This document shows positions 27,313 to 39,609 of a DNA stretch of 64,000 nt, in pieces (the stretch's first letter is position 1; every line of letters begins with the position of its first letter). Below the pieces are notes generated by a model that did no database searches, was not told where the DNA came from, and was given only the letters and a program-made list of their open reading frames with translations. The translations under genes and the position numbers were made by a program. Source of the stretch: Acanthosoma haemorrhoidale (Eukaryota > Arthropoda > Insecta > Hemiptera > Acanthosomatidae); contig OV884011.1 of assembly GCA_930367205.1 (NCBI GenBank), positions 117,983,866 through 118,047,865 on the forward strand, given 5' to 3'.

Positions 27313-30300
27313 GAAAGACAAGAAATGGAAAACTGTGCTGGCGAAGTTTCGGACAAAACAATAATTATTTTTAAAAAAATTTAGTTTAGTTTTTTGTATT
27401 ATTTTTCGGTATTATCCACCACGGACGGGACTGAAGGTAACAAAATATTAAAAATAAACATCTGTTTGTAGATGTCAGTCAACGCCACTATTTTTTTTTC
27501 TACTAATGACTTACTCATTAAAACCTATTGTTTCAAGTTAATAATTTTTGTTTTTCTTCCTTGAGCAAAGTTGGAAAATAAAACGTCTTGCAACGGTGAA
27601 AAAAAATCAACTCGCTATAGTTATATACAATACTTAATTACCATAACTGATATAACAAAGGATTTGACAAAAAATAACAACGATTTCTAACTTCAAAACC
27701 GAAATCTAAAAATGAAAACAACTTTGATTAATGACAATACTAGGTTAAATCAAGGCAGTTGGAATGCTAAGTACTTTCTCACATAGATTATTTTAGAGCC
27801 AGTTATGGATTAAAACTATTTTTTAACTTCATTACAATTAGAAAACTAATGTTTTACATTGAGATTTGGAGAATGTACGATAGGGAATAGATGTTCTATA
27901 CTTCAGCACGAGATACTTTATTTTCGAGTCGTCTAATATTATTTACAAGACTGCAAACAAAATGAAAATAATTGAACCCAAGACTTTTATAACATGAATT
28001 AGTACGGATTAAATGACTGATTCTTATTACAGACTTACTAATGATAGTGTAATGAGAATCTTCATGATGTGAAAACTTATTTAAGAAGAAATTTTAATAA
28101 TTATGAATTAAAGACAGAAATAGTGATTGACAGTCTTAATACAGTTTTTCAACAAGGAATCCAAAATAGGTTAAATGAGAAACAATTGACGCTGAGCAAC
28201 ATAAATGTACCCATATTACTTCGTACGGGTGTGTTTCTTACTACTAGATAGATATTTCGAAACTATGCACCGAAAAAAATCAATATCACATAAAACTCTC
28301 TAAACCTATAAAATTGTAAGGAGAGCAGAGAAGACTGCGTAGACCGAATGAGGAAACCCCCACACTCGCACATGCCGTCTTAAGCTCGAAAATAGATCTG
28401 TCTTAGGTGACAGACGATAACCAAATATTTAGTTTGATTAAATAACTATTTACGTTCTGCTTGCTAAACATCATTTGTCACATTTCAGCGTAGGTCACTT
28501 TTTTTTAAAAGAAGATAACGAGTCTTCACGAACACGTCAGGAAATATTTTTAGTAAAATATAACTTTAAAATTCAGAAATTTCTAGAAAGTAAAACGAGA
28601 AAAATTAATTTCGTATTTAAATTTTAAAGGTAAAAAACAAAGCATTCTCAAAATATTCGGCTTTGTTTCGTCAAGTTTTTAGCTTTGTCTATTCGCAGCT
28701 CAGAATTTATCAATGATTTGTTCCCAAAAGTAAAAAAAAAACACCAAAGGAGAGAACGCAAAAAAAAAAATTCTGTATATAGCTCAGTAAAAAAAATAAA
28801 TAATGTCTAAAGTATTTTTAAAAATATTTTAGTTGTTTGTATTTTTTTTAATTTGATGAAAATACGATTATTAGTGACCTGTCATATTAAAAAAAAGAAG
28901 TGTTTTCGGTCAAAGTATTTTTTTTTTTAATTTTCACAAACACCATTAAATATCCTCCATCCATCTCTAAATATATATAAAAGTATTAAAAAAATAAAAT
29001 TTTAATCTTAGATATAAAGTAAACAATTAATGACTGTACCACTGATCCTTGAATTAACTTGTTTTAAAAAAAAAATCTTTATTTTAGAAAAAGAATTATT
29101 ACCATATTTACAAAAACACAACCACTCTCCAGTACATGACTAGTTTTTAGTAACAGTTGAAAGAGCCTTAGCCAAGAATGAAAGTGTCCATATCGCAGGA
29201 CCAAACATGTGCGACACAAGTGGAAGCCACTACAAGATATAGATGGGAGCTGGTTCATAGCCGTAGGTCTCAAGTGTGTTGGCTGCATCTATATAGAAGA
29301 TATACGGCCCCAGGGGTGTACTCCACACCACAAATCCGACTAGAAAAGTGTAATATGTAGAAAATATGCAATGCAGTATGTGAGAGCGTAAATAACTCAA
29401 ACATATAAACCTAGGCCATTTACTTTAGTCCTGGATACCAATCACAATTTAAAAGCACTGTTGCAGTAATATACGCAACAACTAAACACTAGGGATGAAT
29501 TATTAATAAGGTACCACATAATCGATTATCCCGATTCTACACATCATAAAATCGATTTACCGATCGAACGTTTTGCAGATGCCGCAACGCCATTGCATAA
29601 ACTTTAATTGCAAACAACAACATATTGCTGCTCGCTGTTCCATATTTAGATATAACAGAAAACCTATATTTTTCCATAAAATTCAGCACCTTTTAATGTG
29701 CTATATATCAAGTGTATACGGTTATATATGACGGCGATATAAAAAGGAAAAAACATATATATTATCAAAAATTACAGTAAAATGTACTTCAATAGAAAAT
29801 TCTACGCAGTAGCGTGAAAATATAATTAAAACCAAAAACGAAATTTAAACACATACATGGAAGCTAAAATTAGAAATATCTAAAAGTATTCAGAATGATT
29901 TCACTCAAACAGGCAAAAGTTACTTTTCAAAATATTTTGCATGTCGGCTTTTAATGGGGTCAGGCGGCTCCTGTTTTTGCTGATTATCTCTCCGGCTTAA
30001 GAGAAAATTTTCATGGATGGAACCGAGGTTGCAGGAACACATTGTGAAGTTTAATAAGAACTCGTCAACGAAAAATGTTTTCTTAACTTAATAAAAAAAA
30101 GTTAATTGCTTTCATGAAAGAAAGGTTTCATATTCAAGTAAGTAGAAAGTTATATTACGAATATTTTAAGTCTTTTCCAAAGGAATGATTACTGCCATAG
30201 ACAATCAATGTACACATAAATCGATCAATTGATTGTGACAATTGACAATAGGTCATCGCTATTAAACACTCATTAGTGATCATATTGCACGAAATTATTG

Positions 30301-31264
30301 TGAAGTAATGTGATACATTAAAGATATTTACCTATTCCTGGCCTAGTAAGTATAAAAGGAGAGGACTGAAAACACTATGTACAAATATGCCATCTAGATT
30401 CGCCAGGAATTCATTAGAAATTGAGAATGCCACAAATCTCACAGCAAATATCAGAAGTACGATCGTATGGAACTTTTAACATCAACTATCCTCTATGAAC
30501 CAGGATATCCAACCACCAAGAACCAAGCAAAAGTTCTACTCTATATTGTTTCAACAAGTAATATTGTATATATATATAGGCAAAAAACAATTTTTATTAT
30601 TTTTTCACCAGAATTAAGGAGTTAATTGATATATTTAATACGTACCCACAATCTGAACCCAGAAATTTTAAAAGTAACATTAAATATGTAGGCATACTCT
30701 GTATATTAATGAATATTTACGTTTTTTTTCTACATCCCACCGTGAAAAAAATTCTTTTGTTTCTCCAGAACTTTAAATCTCCTTACAAAACATTTTGAGT
30801 AAATAATGGTTTTACCTAAATAGACAGCAAAAGAAATTGCTACATAAAACAAAGATACCACGTACTATTTAAAATCTAAGATATATTTAAGGAAATATGC
30901 GTGAAATTAGAACACAACAGGAGAACTGCTACAGATAATTTGTTTGAGGGAGCACCCATAACTCAGCCGCTGATAATCGCTAGATCTATGAATGGCACTA
31001 AAACCTTGGGCGTCAGTGTAAAAATAGGATGACTTAATCTTATTGCAATTCATGTGCTGCATTGAGGAACACACGCCTTAGCAACCAATATGCCAGTAAT
31101 GTAGGTGCTTATAGATCTCCTAAAATAATATAACAAAGGCGTTATTGATATTAGTTCTTGTCTTTCGTCCAAAATATTCCTTTGAAGTTCAAAAGAAACA
31201 ACAAATAAGAGTTAAAATTTTCAAATGAATGCGAGCTAATTTATTTAAACATATACGAATACAT
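27313..31264. other. AT-rich DNA without recognisable genes
   Basis: No conserved coding frame was recognised. A 60-codon frame at 28069-28251 on the plus strand has balanced composition but no known motif. Around 29490-29580 several cgatta/cgattt strings resemble remnants of a hAT-type element, but ends cannot be fixed. Confidence 0.45.
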
Positions 31265-31366
31265 TTTAAACATATCATTTTTTTTTTTAGTAGTATAATT
31301 CCTTTATTGTGCAATAATTACAATCTGCCTTTTATAAGGCAATAAGTAATTAAGATATATGCTCTC

Positions 31367-31459
31367 ATTCATACAATATTTACAGTTCATCATTCACTCG
31401 CTCATTCATACAATATTTACAGTTCATCATTCACTCGCTCATTCATACAATATTTACAG
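31367..31459. repeat. 37-bp tandem repeat in the Jockey-like 3' untranslated region
   Basis: The unit begins attcatacaatatttacag and recurs at 31367, 31404 and 31441, the third copy being partial. The 49-kb relatives carry only one unit in each orientation. Tandem repeats of this kind are common in 3' untranslated regions of non-LTR elements. Confidence 0.8.
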
Positions 31460-31645
31460 ACAGCCCAGAGACCCCCCAAATCCACCGCGAAGAGAAAGCG
31501 GAGTCTTGGGAAGTCCCCCACGCTCCTCCGTCAGCCGCGTCACCGGATACTAGCCAGTGGAGGCTGACCAAGAGCGCGAGAGCCACAGACGCTCAGGACA
31601 TGATTGGAGAGACTGGCCATTGCCAGGACTCCCACTGTCACGCGT

Positions 31646-31757
31646 TTATAGTAGGTCACGAGGCCACTGCCGTTTCAGTCTCCGAGGAGGATTATAGGGA
31701 TGAGTGGCGCAGTGCATTGACTGTGCTACAGGATTAGGGTGGTTGGAAAGGCTACTG
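31646..31757 (-). pseudogene. C-terminal end of Jockey-like ORF2
   Basis: The minus strand is open for about 37 codons and ends in TAA at 31646-31648. It contains SNHPNPVAQSMHCATHPYN and finishes RRLKRQWPRDLL. The decayed copy at 49.3-49.4 kb ends almost identically (RRLKRQWPRCLL). HPN followed by an Arg/Lys-rich end is usual for Jockey-type reverse transcriptase proteins. Only the terminus is present, so no catalytic function remains. The unbroken frame agrees with a recent insertion. Confidence 0.75.
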
Positions 31758-31777
31758 TGGAATTTAAACATATCATT

Positions 31778-32857
31778 AAGGAATTATGTATCTTACTGTC
31801 GAACCTTAAGATATGAGGTGTGGCTAACAACTACTTACAGAAGAACCATATGTCAGAATGTAATTCTGTGACAGTCGTAAAAAAGATTCAATTAACTATT
31901 ATTGGTTGTATTAGGCAACATTGCGGACAGTTATATGTTGCTTAAGACCTGTAGGGGAGGTTAATGTACATCAACAATCCTTAATAAACCAAGGTAACCA
32001 CCATGCTAACAGACCTACAATTACCCACAATCCAGCAGGTTTTCTTTCTTTTCTCCAACTTCCATATCCGAAAACACATTAATAAGAAAAATAGGCAATT
32101 ATACTAAATATACCCTCAAAAGATACATCCACAACCGTACAAAACATATTTTTGGAATAACATTAACCAAATTAAATTGTGTATCAACTTAACTCATCCC
32201 AAATAATTTCCAGTTTATTTTTCCATTATTTCTTAATTTTTCAAATTTGAGAGCTTTGAAAAAAAAAATCAACTTATTAATTTTGTTTATATCTCTTTTA
32301 TATTTTATTAAGTATTAATATTAATAATTAATTTTTGTTTATTTTATGTAGGTATTTGTCAGGTTTTTTCTTCATTTTGACGGTTAAATCCGTCACTTAT
32401 TATATTAGCGGTAAATGACATAATGTAATGTACACTTTATACGGTCTCAGTGACCAATCATGGATTATTTTATTGTACGTCTGAGGCTTATTGTATATTA
32501 TATAAAAAATAAACTTAAAAAAACATACGCCTTTACGGAATAAAACAGAATTTTATCGATTTTAATAGTTTTATTTTCCCCAAACTTTAATCTATTTAAA
32601 AAATTTTTAAAGCTAACTTCAGGTTGTTTTAACAAATTTAAGGAACTAATTTTGGTCAAAAATATACAGGGGTTGTTTAACAATCACTTAATAAGTTTAG
32701 CGAGCGTGAGTTCCAAGTGAAAGGCCTCCTCCTGGTTTGTAAGTAGAGGCCCTGTTCCCCAAACTACAGGTTTTTTTTCTCGAAACCTTAGTAAATTTGA
32801 CTAATCCATCCATTAACATATGAAATCTTTATATCGGCTGAGTACTGACAACTATTC
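31778..32857. other. AT-rich DNA, no gene seen
   Basis: Apart from a truncated family A copy at 32215-32268 nothing was recognised. A 61-codon minus-strand frame at 32498-32683 is dominated by Phe, Leu, Lys and Asn and is judged noncoding. Confidence 0.5.
32215..32268 (+). mobile_element. Family A retroposon, 5'-truncated and degenerate
   Basis: The segment tttttccattattt, then caaatttgagagctttg and a run of about 10 A keeps the family A sense 3' end. It is shorter and more diverged than the 27-kb copy. No target duplication was identified. Confidence 0.5.
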
Positions 32858-33166
32858 ATGATAAATGCGCGAGTTGAATCGCCGAGTGCCCGGCTAATGC
32901 GACAGGAAGAGGATTACAGCGGAACACCTAGCTTGTATAGAGGGAACATAAAAGTGGAGAGAGGAGCTCGCTTGCACGGGACAGATAAGGCGGGGTCTGG
33001 TCTGGTTGGCAGCGCCGATAACGGAGGTACTGTTATCTCCGGTCCGAGCCAGGTTATCAAGGCGGTTCTAATGCCTTTTTGTCTGTCTGCTTTCCACTTT
33101 CCTTTTCTAGGCAAGGTTTTGTTTTCCCTTTCGACATTATCTGATCTCAGACGGACCAATACCTGA
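32858..33166. promoter_or_regulatory. G+C-rich island with clustered GATA sites
   Basis: This 300-bp stretch is far richer in G+C than its flanks. It contains WGATAR matches at 32983-32988 (AGATAA), 33033-33038 (TTATCT), 33054-33059 (TTATCA) and 33137-33142 (TTATCT), plus a near match GATAAC at 33017. Both strands are open for 80-100 codons (plus 32858-33166; minus 32914-33159), but no domain is recognisable and open frames come easily in G+C-rich DNA. The favoured reading is a cis-regulatory element. A polypyrimidine tract ending ccttttctag near 33108 could alternatively be a splice acceptor. Confidence 0.35.
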
Positions 33167-34558
33167 ACTTTTACCTCTTCTCACACCTCCTCGCGATGTT
33201 AATTAGACAACCAACCAATGTGACCAGAAGGAAAGTTTATGTAAACAAATACAAATATAGACTCAAAAATGAATGAGCTGAACCTTAAATGTAAGTATGT
33301 ATTTGAAGACGTTGAATTCTTTGAAAATGGGTGCCTATTCATTTCTGCTAAATTGACAATTGGAGATGCAATCTGTATGTTAATAAACATTGTTTCATAA
33401 AATTTCTATGGAAGAAAAGGGGGGGGGGTGAGAATCAAAATGAATAGAGTGCGAAATTAAATATTCTATACTTTAAAAAGGAGTCAAGAATGCGCATGTT
33501 TTACATGATTACATAAAACCAATTTTATAATAACGTCACCAGCAGTCTGACCTCTTTATGAATATTTCGTTTCAAAGGTTGTGATTCAAAATATTCTTTA
33601 AACATTGGAATTCTGTTAAGCTTCACAATTAGAATCCACACGAATACAAAAATACCCATAAAAACTTGGGCCGTTTCAGATAAGAACAACAACGGTCTAT
33701 AAACATGACTAACAGATGCTAGGTTAAACAAAGCAACCCTTAATCTCATCCTAGGAAGTATTTTATTTCGCGATAAAATTGACATGCAGTGCGAAGAGGG
33801 CACCTTAAAGGGGAAAAATTTGAAAAAGAACCGCACTATCAGTACTTGTACATCCCAAACGACTGCAATCAATAACTTATGTTGGATTCATATATATAAT
33901 AATACATTGGGATTCAACTTCGTTGACACGCAAAATACATTAGGTAGGTGATAGGTCGTGCACGCGAGACATATTATAAGTTAAATCAGCGAATGATTTC
34001 TAATGCATGGAAATTCTTTAAAAAACTGTATCGTGGTCATTTGAATTATGCGGTTTGTAATTACAAACTCGATAGAGACAAAACTCCGAGTAAAGACAAA
34101 AAAGCGCCTACACGTTTAGAATCATCGGACCACCCCAGGGCCATTCCAGGCTTCCGCTCAGGTCGGAGTGTGTCTAAATTTACCTCTTGTAGGGCTTTTG
34201 TTTTCTTGGTTGAGCAAAGAAAATTGAGAATAGCGAAAAAGGTAAAATGAGGGAGGAGAAGGGTTAGAAAAATAGAACATAGAGGCAGTGAAGAGGAAGT
34301 TCAAATATAGCAAAATAAAGGCGTTTATTTTTTTTTTGGGGGGGGGGGGGGAAAGTAGGGTGAATGTAAAGGAACACAAATCGGGGCAGAGATCAGTGAA
34401 AACATAAGAGGAATGAAGGAATTGGCTCGGAGGACTTCGCTATGCCACCAACTACGAGGCCCATTAAGCTTAAAATAAATTTAGTAGATTGAGATTAATC
34501 AAAAGGAAAACGTCACCTCCACCAAGCTTTCTATCTCTCTCATTCTCTCAACCTTTTT
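33167..34558. other. AT-rich DNA, no gene seen
   Basis: Open frames such as 33525-33872 (minus, 115 codons) and 33948-34250 (plus, 100 codons) show no recognisable motif. A G run of about 10 at 33419-33428 and one of about 13 near 34338-34351 are present. Confidence 0.45.
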
Positions 34559-34793
34559 CATCATATCAGCTAGATAAGGAACTGCTAAACTTATTGTATA
34601 TTTTACTACTTTATATTTCCTAATTAATTAGCGTTAAGAAATATAACTTCTAATTTTAATATTATTTCTATAGCAAATTTCACAAAATAATTACGATCAA
34701 TAATATTATATTTTAAGCGGCTTTATTTTATGAGAACAGGTCTTTATTAATATAAATACATATAATTACTTTTAAGTGGATGCTTTGTTTACC
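34559..34793. repeat. 235-bp direct repeat, left copy
   Basis: This segment aligns along its whole 235-bp length with 37068-37302, starting catcatatcagcta and ending ggatgctttgtttacc. The middle shares tcctaattaattagcgttaa. Length is conserved while scattered substitutions have accumulated. It does not begin TG and end CA, so a long terminal repeat is not obvious. Confidence 0.75.
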
Positions 34794-36094
34794 AGGCATA
34801 AGAGGTAAATTAAAAGAATCCCATTACTGAAAAGACGATTCTCTCCGCTTTACAACTATCAATATATATTATCCTTTACTGTGATAGGGATAACCCTTGT
34901 GGTTCATATACAAATATAAAATTCTCTCAAAAATCTGGTAACTAATACAGCTGTAGATATAATAATACATAATTACACCCAAGCACCTCTCTCGCCTAAG
35001 GATGTCGTCCGTTACAGTATGCTAGGCAGAAGAGACCCAGGATTAATAGCCCAAATTACCTGCGTCCGATTTAGCTCAAGTTTAATATTAGCTGATAGCA
35101 ACTGAGTCAATAGGAACTATCTAGGCAATTTCAAAAAATGTAGCCATCCCGTTATCAATTGTAAACATACCGGTGTTATCAAGGGACAAGGAAGTAATAA
35201 ACACTGTTATAAAATCAAGTATATCACAATAGTAAATAACTAACGACCAACGATTAAACATTCGTACATTTCATTCTCTAAATAAATAATTTACAAAAGT
35301 TATAAATCGATGTTAGTTCGGACCATTACAGGTATGGTAAGATCAATGTTAGGATGTGCCGTAGCCTGAAACACACTTCCTCATATAAATGCATTAAATC
35401 AGTTTATGACTTCATATACTATATAAACTGTAGCATAGCTATAGTACATAGAAGAACCAACCAGGTTCCATTTTAGTTTATTCAATTCCATACAGATTCT
35501 AAATATTGTAAATCCATATACACCAAAATAATGGGGTTAAAACAAAATGAAAAAAAAAAGACCATGACTTCATCTAGGACCGGATAGGCTTTGGTATCGA
35601 CACATCCTTTTCGAATTTAAGACGTTTTGAGTATATAAAAAACTTAGGATTATCGTCAAGTTTCTAATAAATAAAAATGCCTGAAATAAAATGTCCACAA
35701 ATGCAGCACGAATAAAACAAAGACAAGAATAAGCTTGTTGTGAGAACACCTAAACTTAATGGCACAAAGAGTCTCTTCGAACCATTAAGTACTATGGGTC
35801 ATTACGTCCATTATCTGAAGCTTCTAATTTTTTTTTTTCCCTTTTCAATTTATTTCCTTTTAACATTTTCTTTTTCCTTTCGTCAATAAATAACCTTATT
35901 CCTTAATGTTACTATAGGAATAGTAATTTATTTGTTTTTTGAACTCTACTTCCAAGGGTCGTTAGCGAAAAGTGTTGTAGACATCTCTAGTTCAATGGAA
36001 GAAATAACAGTTCGAATATCTATCCGTAGTTTTGGGAAGGATTGGTTAAACTAAACAAGAACAATTCAGTCTCAATAGTATAGATATTGTGTAT
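34794..36094. other. AT-rich DNA between direct repeats
   Basis: No coding motif was recognised in the sequence following the left 235-bp repeat. If the flanking repeats were the ends of an element, its body here has no visible gag, pol or transposase signature. Confidence 0.4.
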
Positions 36095-36199
36095 ATTTGT
36101 ATTGCACCTATTAATAACTATAGACACAAACGACATCGTTAAGAATAAATTGATTGTTGTCCTTACGAAATTATGTCCGAAAAGAAGAAGATAAACAAA
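36095..36199. repeat. 105-bp local duplication, copy 1
   Basis: This segment matches 36541-36645 over 105 bp without length change, including atttgtattgcacctattaa and agaagaagataaacaaa. The copies are 446 bp apart in the same orientation and differ at about ten positions. It looks like a local segmental duplication. Confidence 0.75.
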
Positions 36200-36540
36200 T
36201 TCGAAAGAGACAGCACTCAGAAGGAGACTTGGAATTTTTCATAACTAATGTTGATTTAGCCACGACCCTTGCAGGCGATAAGACTTAAAAAAACAAAAAT
36301 GTTGATTTTAAGGCGGAAGGAATGACATCTAAACCAACAGTATTCTAGATCTATAATCACCTGCAGTATTCTCTTTCCCAAATAACCACGGGTATTCCCT
36401 TCCCAAAAGTAACAGGAGTAGGAAAAATAAATGACATTACCTGTTTTATTTATGTCAAAGATATACGACAAAAACACGGGCAAGCTATATGTTACTTGAA
36501 CTTCTCAGGTGTATCCTAGAACTTTACGTTTTCAATTTGC

Positions 36541-36645
36541 ATTTGTATTGCACCTATTAATAACTACAGACACAAACGACATCATTAAGTATACATTGAT
36601 TGTTGTCCTTACGAAATTATGCCCAAAAAGAAGAAGATAAACAAA
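36541..36645. repeat. 105-bp local duplication, copy 2
   Basis: Second copy of the 36095-36199 segment. The sequence between and beyond the copies is not shared, so the duplicated block is sharply bounded. A 135-codon minus-strand frame (36532-36939) overlaps it but has no recognisable motif. Confidence 0.75.
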
Positions 36646-37067
36646 GTGGGAAGATGCCAAGGAGATAACACTTAGAAGTGGGAACGGGTCGTACTGCGTC
36701 AAATCTGACTCAGCCTTCACCGAATTCTGTCTCATCACAACAGCACATTTGCATACCCGAAGGAGACTGCAGCGTTTCACGTTGTCTTTATTGTAAACAT
36801 TTATTTTTATGAACAAGACGGCCATCAACTCATTACTACAGCTGACACATGAGGATAAAGAAACCTTGCTATTTTTTCTCCTCCCATGGACTCGCACCAC
36901 TGTGCCTAGATCATCAACACCACATGAGGTTTCCCACACAACTAAAATCCTTCACCCAACCTTTGTATATGTCTCTCCTAGTAAAAAAACATCCTATCAT
37001 CTAAATATTCAAACCAATCAATTCGGTATGACAGACATACGTACACGGTAAAAAGGAAAACTTTATC

Positions 37068-37302
37068 CATCATATCAGCTAGAAATGTTAAATCTTAATG
37101 AATCTTTTATGTCTTTATATTTCCTAATTAATTAGCGTTAAGAAATATAAGTTCAAATATTAAAATTATTTCTATATAAAATTTCACAAACATTTTTCGT
37201 TCAATAAAATATATATATTGAAAGTGCGACTTTATTTTATGAGACCAGGTCAATATTAATATCAACACATATAATTACTTTTAAGTGGATGCTTTGTTTA
37301 CC
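37068..37302. repeat. 235-bp direct repeat, right copy
   Basis: Right partner of 34559-34793 at an offset of 2509 bp. Equal length and matching ends suggest a defined unit rather than chance similarity. Neither an A tail nor inverted ends were found. Confidence 0.75.
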
Positions 37303-38100
37303 GATTATAACAGAAAAAAAAACGGTTTTGCTCAACAACAATCCGTATGCTATATCCTATCTAAATAAAGGATAGTATATTTTTATATAATATTTAATGC
37401 TCTACCCCGTGTTATTGGAGATTATTATTTTCATTACCAAGCATATAATTGCTTAAATACTGACCCATAGTTATATTTGATTGAGTTTGCAGTAATTAAG
37501 GAATTCGGTGCTCTAATCCCTATTTTTCTAGATGTATTTTTTGAAAACCAAATCAATACGGTGTAACAATACGGAACATGCACTGAAGGCATTGCAAAGA
37601 ATATTGTCGTGCGGGATTGCATAAGACATTGATTTAGGGCCCTGGAGAGAATTTGAGGGTCTTCCGGCTCGAATTGTAATGCATACTTTATATGTAAATA
37701 TCGTCCATGAAGTAAGTTACGAGTGCGTAATGAAGAATTTTGATGATTTTACTAATTATTACTCCCACTTGATTTATTTGAGATAATTGAGAAGGGGAAA
37801 CGAGCCAGTTAGTAGGTACCAGGCTGATTTTGTCCACGTTTGATTTCCCATCAACATGACAATATAGCTTAAGCATAATCCACTCTACCAACATTTTCAA
37901 ATCGATATCGTAGAGCAGTCACACGAAAGAGAATTACCTTTGCTTGTCTGAAACTAGAATCTCTCCTTCCGATCACGGCAATTAAATGTGCGTACGGACT
38001 TGTATAATGGTATAATGATATATTATTTTAATAACTTATGTCATATTTTAAGGATTTGGTAACAACGGTCAACTAAAACGTCAAGAAAGGGTCTACAGGA
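37303..38100. other. AT-rich DNA, no gene seen
   Basis: Two minus-strand frames of 60-70 codons (37434-37622 and 37688-37900) have no recognisable motif. The last part, after about 38050, may be the upstream end of the mariner relic that follows, but it is too decayed to align by eye. Confidence 0.4.
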
Positions 38101-38397
38101 ACTGAGTATTTTTGCCAAAGTCATCAGAGGTGACGAACTATGGTGATATGGATACGATCCTCAAACTAAACAACAAGCAAAAGCCAATGGTAGAGTCCAA
38201 ATTCACTTAACCCCCCTAAAGATCGTCAGGTGAGATCAAACATTAAGACAATGCTTTTTTTTTTTCAATGTGAGAGTAGTCCATTCAGAGTTTGTCCCCT
38301 CGGGTCAGACAGTTAACTACCCTTATTACCTAAAAGTTTTGAAAAGATTGCGCAACAGTTGGAATCGAAGTCTTCACTTTTTAAATGCTCAATTTAA
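38101..38397 (+). pseudogene. Old mariner transposase fragment
   Basis: Translated in two frames, the stretch reads FAKVIRGDELW, a stop, then YGYDPQTKQQA, and after a shift in a T run VVHSEFVPSGQTVNYPYYLK followed by VLKRLRN. These match the mariner transposase catalytic core around the first Asp (normally TGDExW-YGYDPETKQQ) and the following VHxEFxPxGQTVN block. Only the middle of the roughly 340-residue protein remains; the HTH region, second and third catalytic Asp, and inverted ends are not visible. Several stops and shifts make it inactive. Its sequence differs from the 60-kb mariner, so it comes from another lineage and is much older. Confidence 0.75.
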
Positions 38398-38676
38398 TGC
38401 CTTACTAAATATTTTAAAAATTTATTGGCTACTTTAATGCAGTTGCATAACTCGATATAGGAGTTATTTTTTCCAGTTCCACAGGAGAGATGTTTCCAGT
38501 TGGGAATTTTGTTGAGGAGCGGCAAGTGGTTGGTCCAAGCGTTGGTGTCTTATTTGTCATTTTCTGGAGAATATACTCTTTGTTATTGTAGCTACCGCTA
38601 ACTACATAAGATAAATCACCCTATACTCTATTGTATATATATTGTAAATCGGTTATAATATGTTGTAAATTAATTT

Positions 38677-38750
38677 AAAGTAATTATTAATTAAAGCAAA
38701 TTAATTATTGATCAACGCAAATTAATTATTAATTACAGTAAATTATTTTA
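38677..38750. repeat. 21-bp tandem repeat of ATTA-rich units
   Basis: About three and a half units of roughly 21 bp occur, two of them beginning aaattaattatt at 38698 and 38719. Each unit holds TAATTA/ATTAAT cores of the type bound by homeodomain proteins. A minisatellite is the simplest reading. Confidence 0.6.
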
Positions 38751-39097
38751 AACAAATGTAAATAATATTACCAAACCAGAAGTCATAGTGTAATATTGTA
38801 AACAATAAAAGACGCAGCTACAAAATCAGCTCAGAGGCAGTGGTCAGGTATAAAGGGCCCTGGACCCTTTAGAGGGGGCTGGAACTTGGTCTAGAACATT
38901 CGAGCTTCATCCAGGCCTACAATGCGGTTGGCTAGAATAAGACCCCAGCCCATTAGTTACTTGAGGATATATATACCCCCTAGTTTTACCCGATAATTCA
39001 TGCAAATTCGCACGAAGTCTTACCGGCTTACGCATTTATTGACTTCCCCCTATCTATCACTGCATCTAAAGCTATTGATTTACAAGGGTGTATTTTG

Positions 39098-39380
39098 GCA
39101 TTTTCTGCTGTATGGTGCACCGCTTTTTCGTCATCTAACGTATACGACAGCTAGGTGACTCCAACTATTCCAAAACGGTATACTGATGAAAGTGGTCAGA
39201 CATACTTCATTCGAGCTTAGGAGCAACAGTGAACTTCACGAGATCTTTGATTTGCCTACGGTGGATGAATTCATGAAATCAAATTTTTCGACTCCTTACA
39301 GTACTTAACAAACCCGGTGTTTAACACGATAACCCCCGCTCCGTTCCCCCATCGATGGCAGGACGCTGTCGAGGCAGGAA
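39098..39380 (+). pseudogene. 3' end of a decayed non-LTR retrotransposon ORF
   Basis: With frame changes the plus strand reads AVWCTAFSSSNVY, then LQLFQNGILMKVVRH, then ELHEIFDLPTVDEFM, and after another shift FFDSLQYLTNPVFNT and PHRW. The W-x-A...SN...LQ-x-FQN-x-LR pattern followed by LHEDL-like and LPTV-like blocks is the usual C-terminal region after the reverse transcriptase domain in Jockey-type elements. It differs from the 31/49-kb family. The catalytic part is missing, and at least three frame breaks show an old relic. Confidence 0.6.
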
Positions 39381-39609
39381 CGCTTTAGTCTTAGGTTCTC
39401 GTTTTAGGTTTAGTTTTTAGTTTTCCCACATTGTAAACTGAAGGTGAGCCCCATCCCATCACCTAGTATTGTATATATGTTATTGACCTTTTAACTTTAA
39501 TCTGATATTGTTATTGTAACCCACCCTCCTTCGAATGCATCAGCACATCGCAGTAAGAGGAGAAATTGTTAAATTGAAACTGTAAAAACCCCCAAAAAAC
39601 AACCGATAA

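Larger units (their letters stand above)
31265..31777 (-). mobile_element. Jockey-like non-LTR element, 5'-truncated, 15-bp target duplication
   Basis: The insert 31280-31762 is bounded by exact copies of tttaaacatatcatt (31265-31279 and 31763-31777). On the minus strand it reads from the last codons of an ORF2-type protein, through about 370 bp of 3' untranslated sequence, to a terminal A run (seen as T on the plus strand at 31280). The homologous sense copy is at 49300-49800, which confirms family and orientation. The untranslated part contains a 37-bp tandem repeat and a short hairpin near the 3' end. The insertion is a clean example of target-primed reverse transcription with early termination and looks young, since its target duplication is perfect. 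Confidence 0.88.

Noticed and set aside
31367..31459. CRISPR-like array
   Set aside because: The 37-bp units are directly adjacent without spacers and lie in a retroelement 3' untranslated region in eukaryotic DNA.
36532..36939. 135-codon minus-strand open frame
   Set aside because: It overlaps the 105-bp duplicated block and an opposing open frame, and has no known motif.
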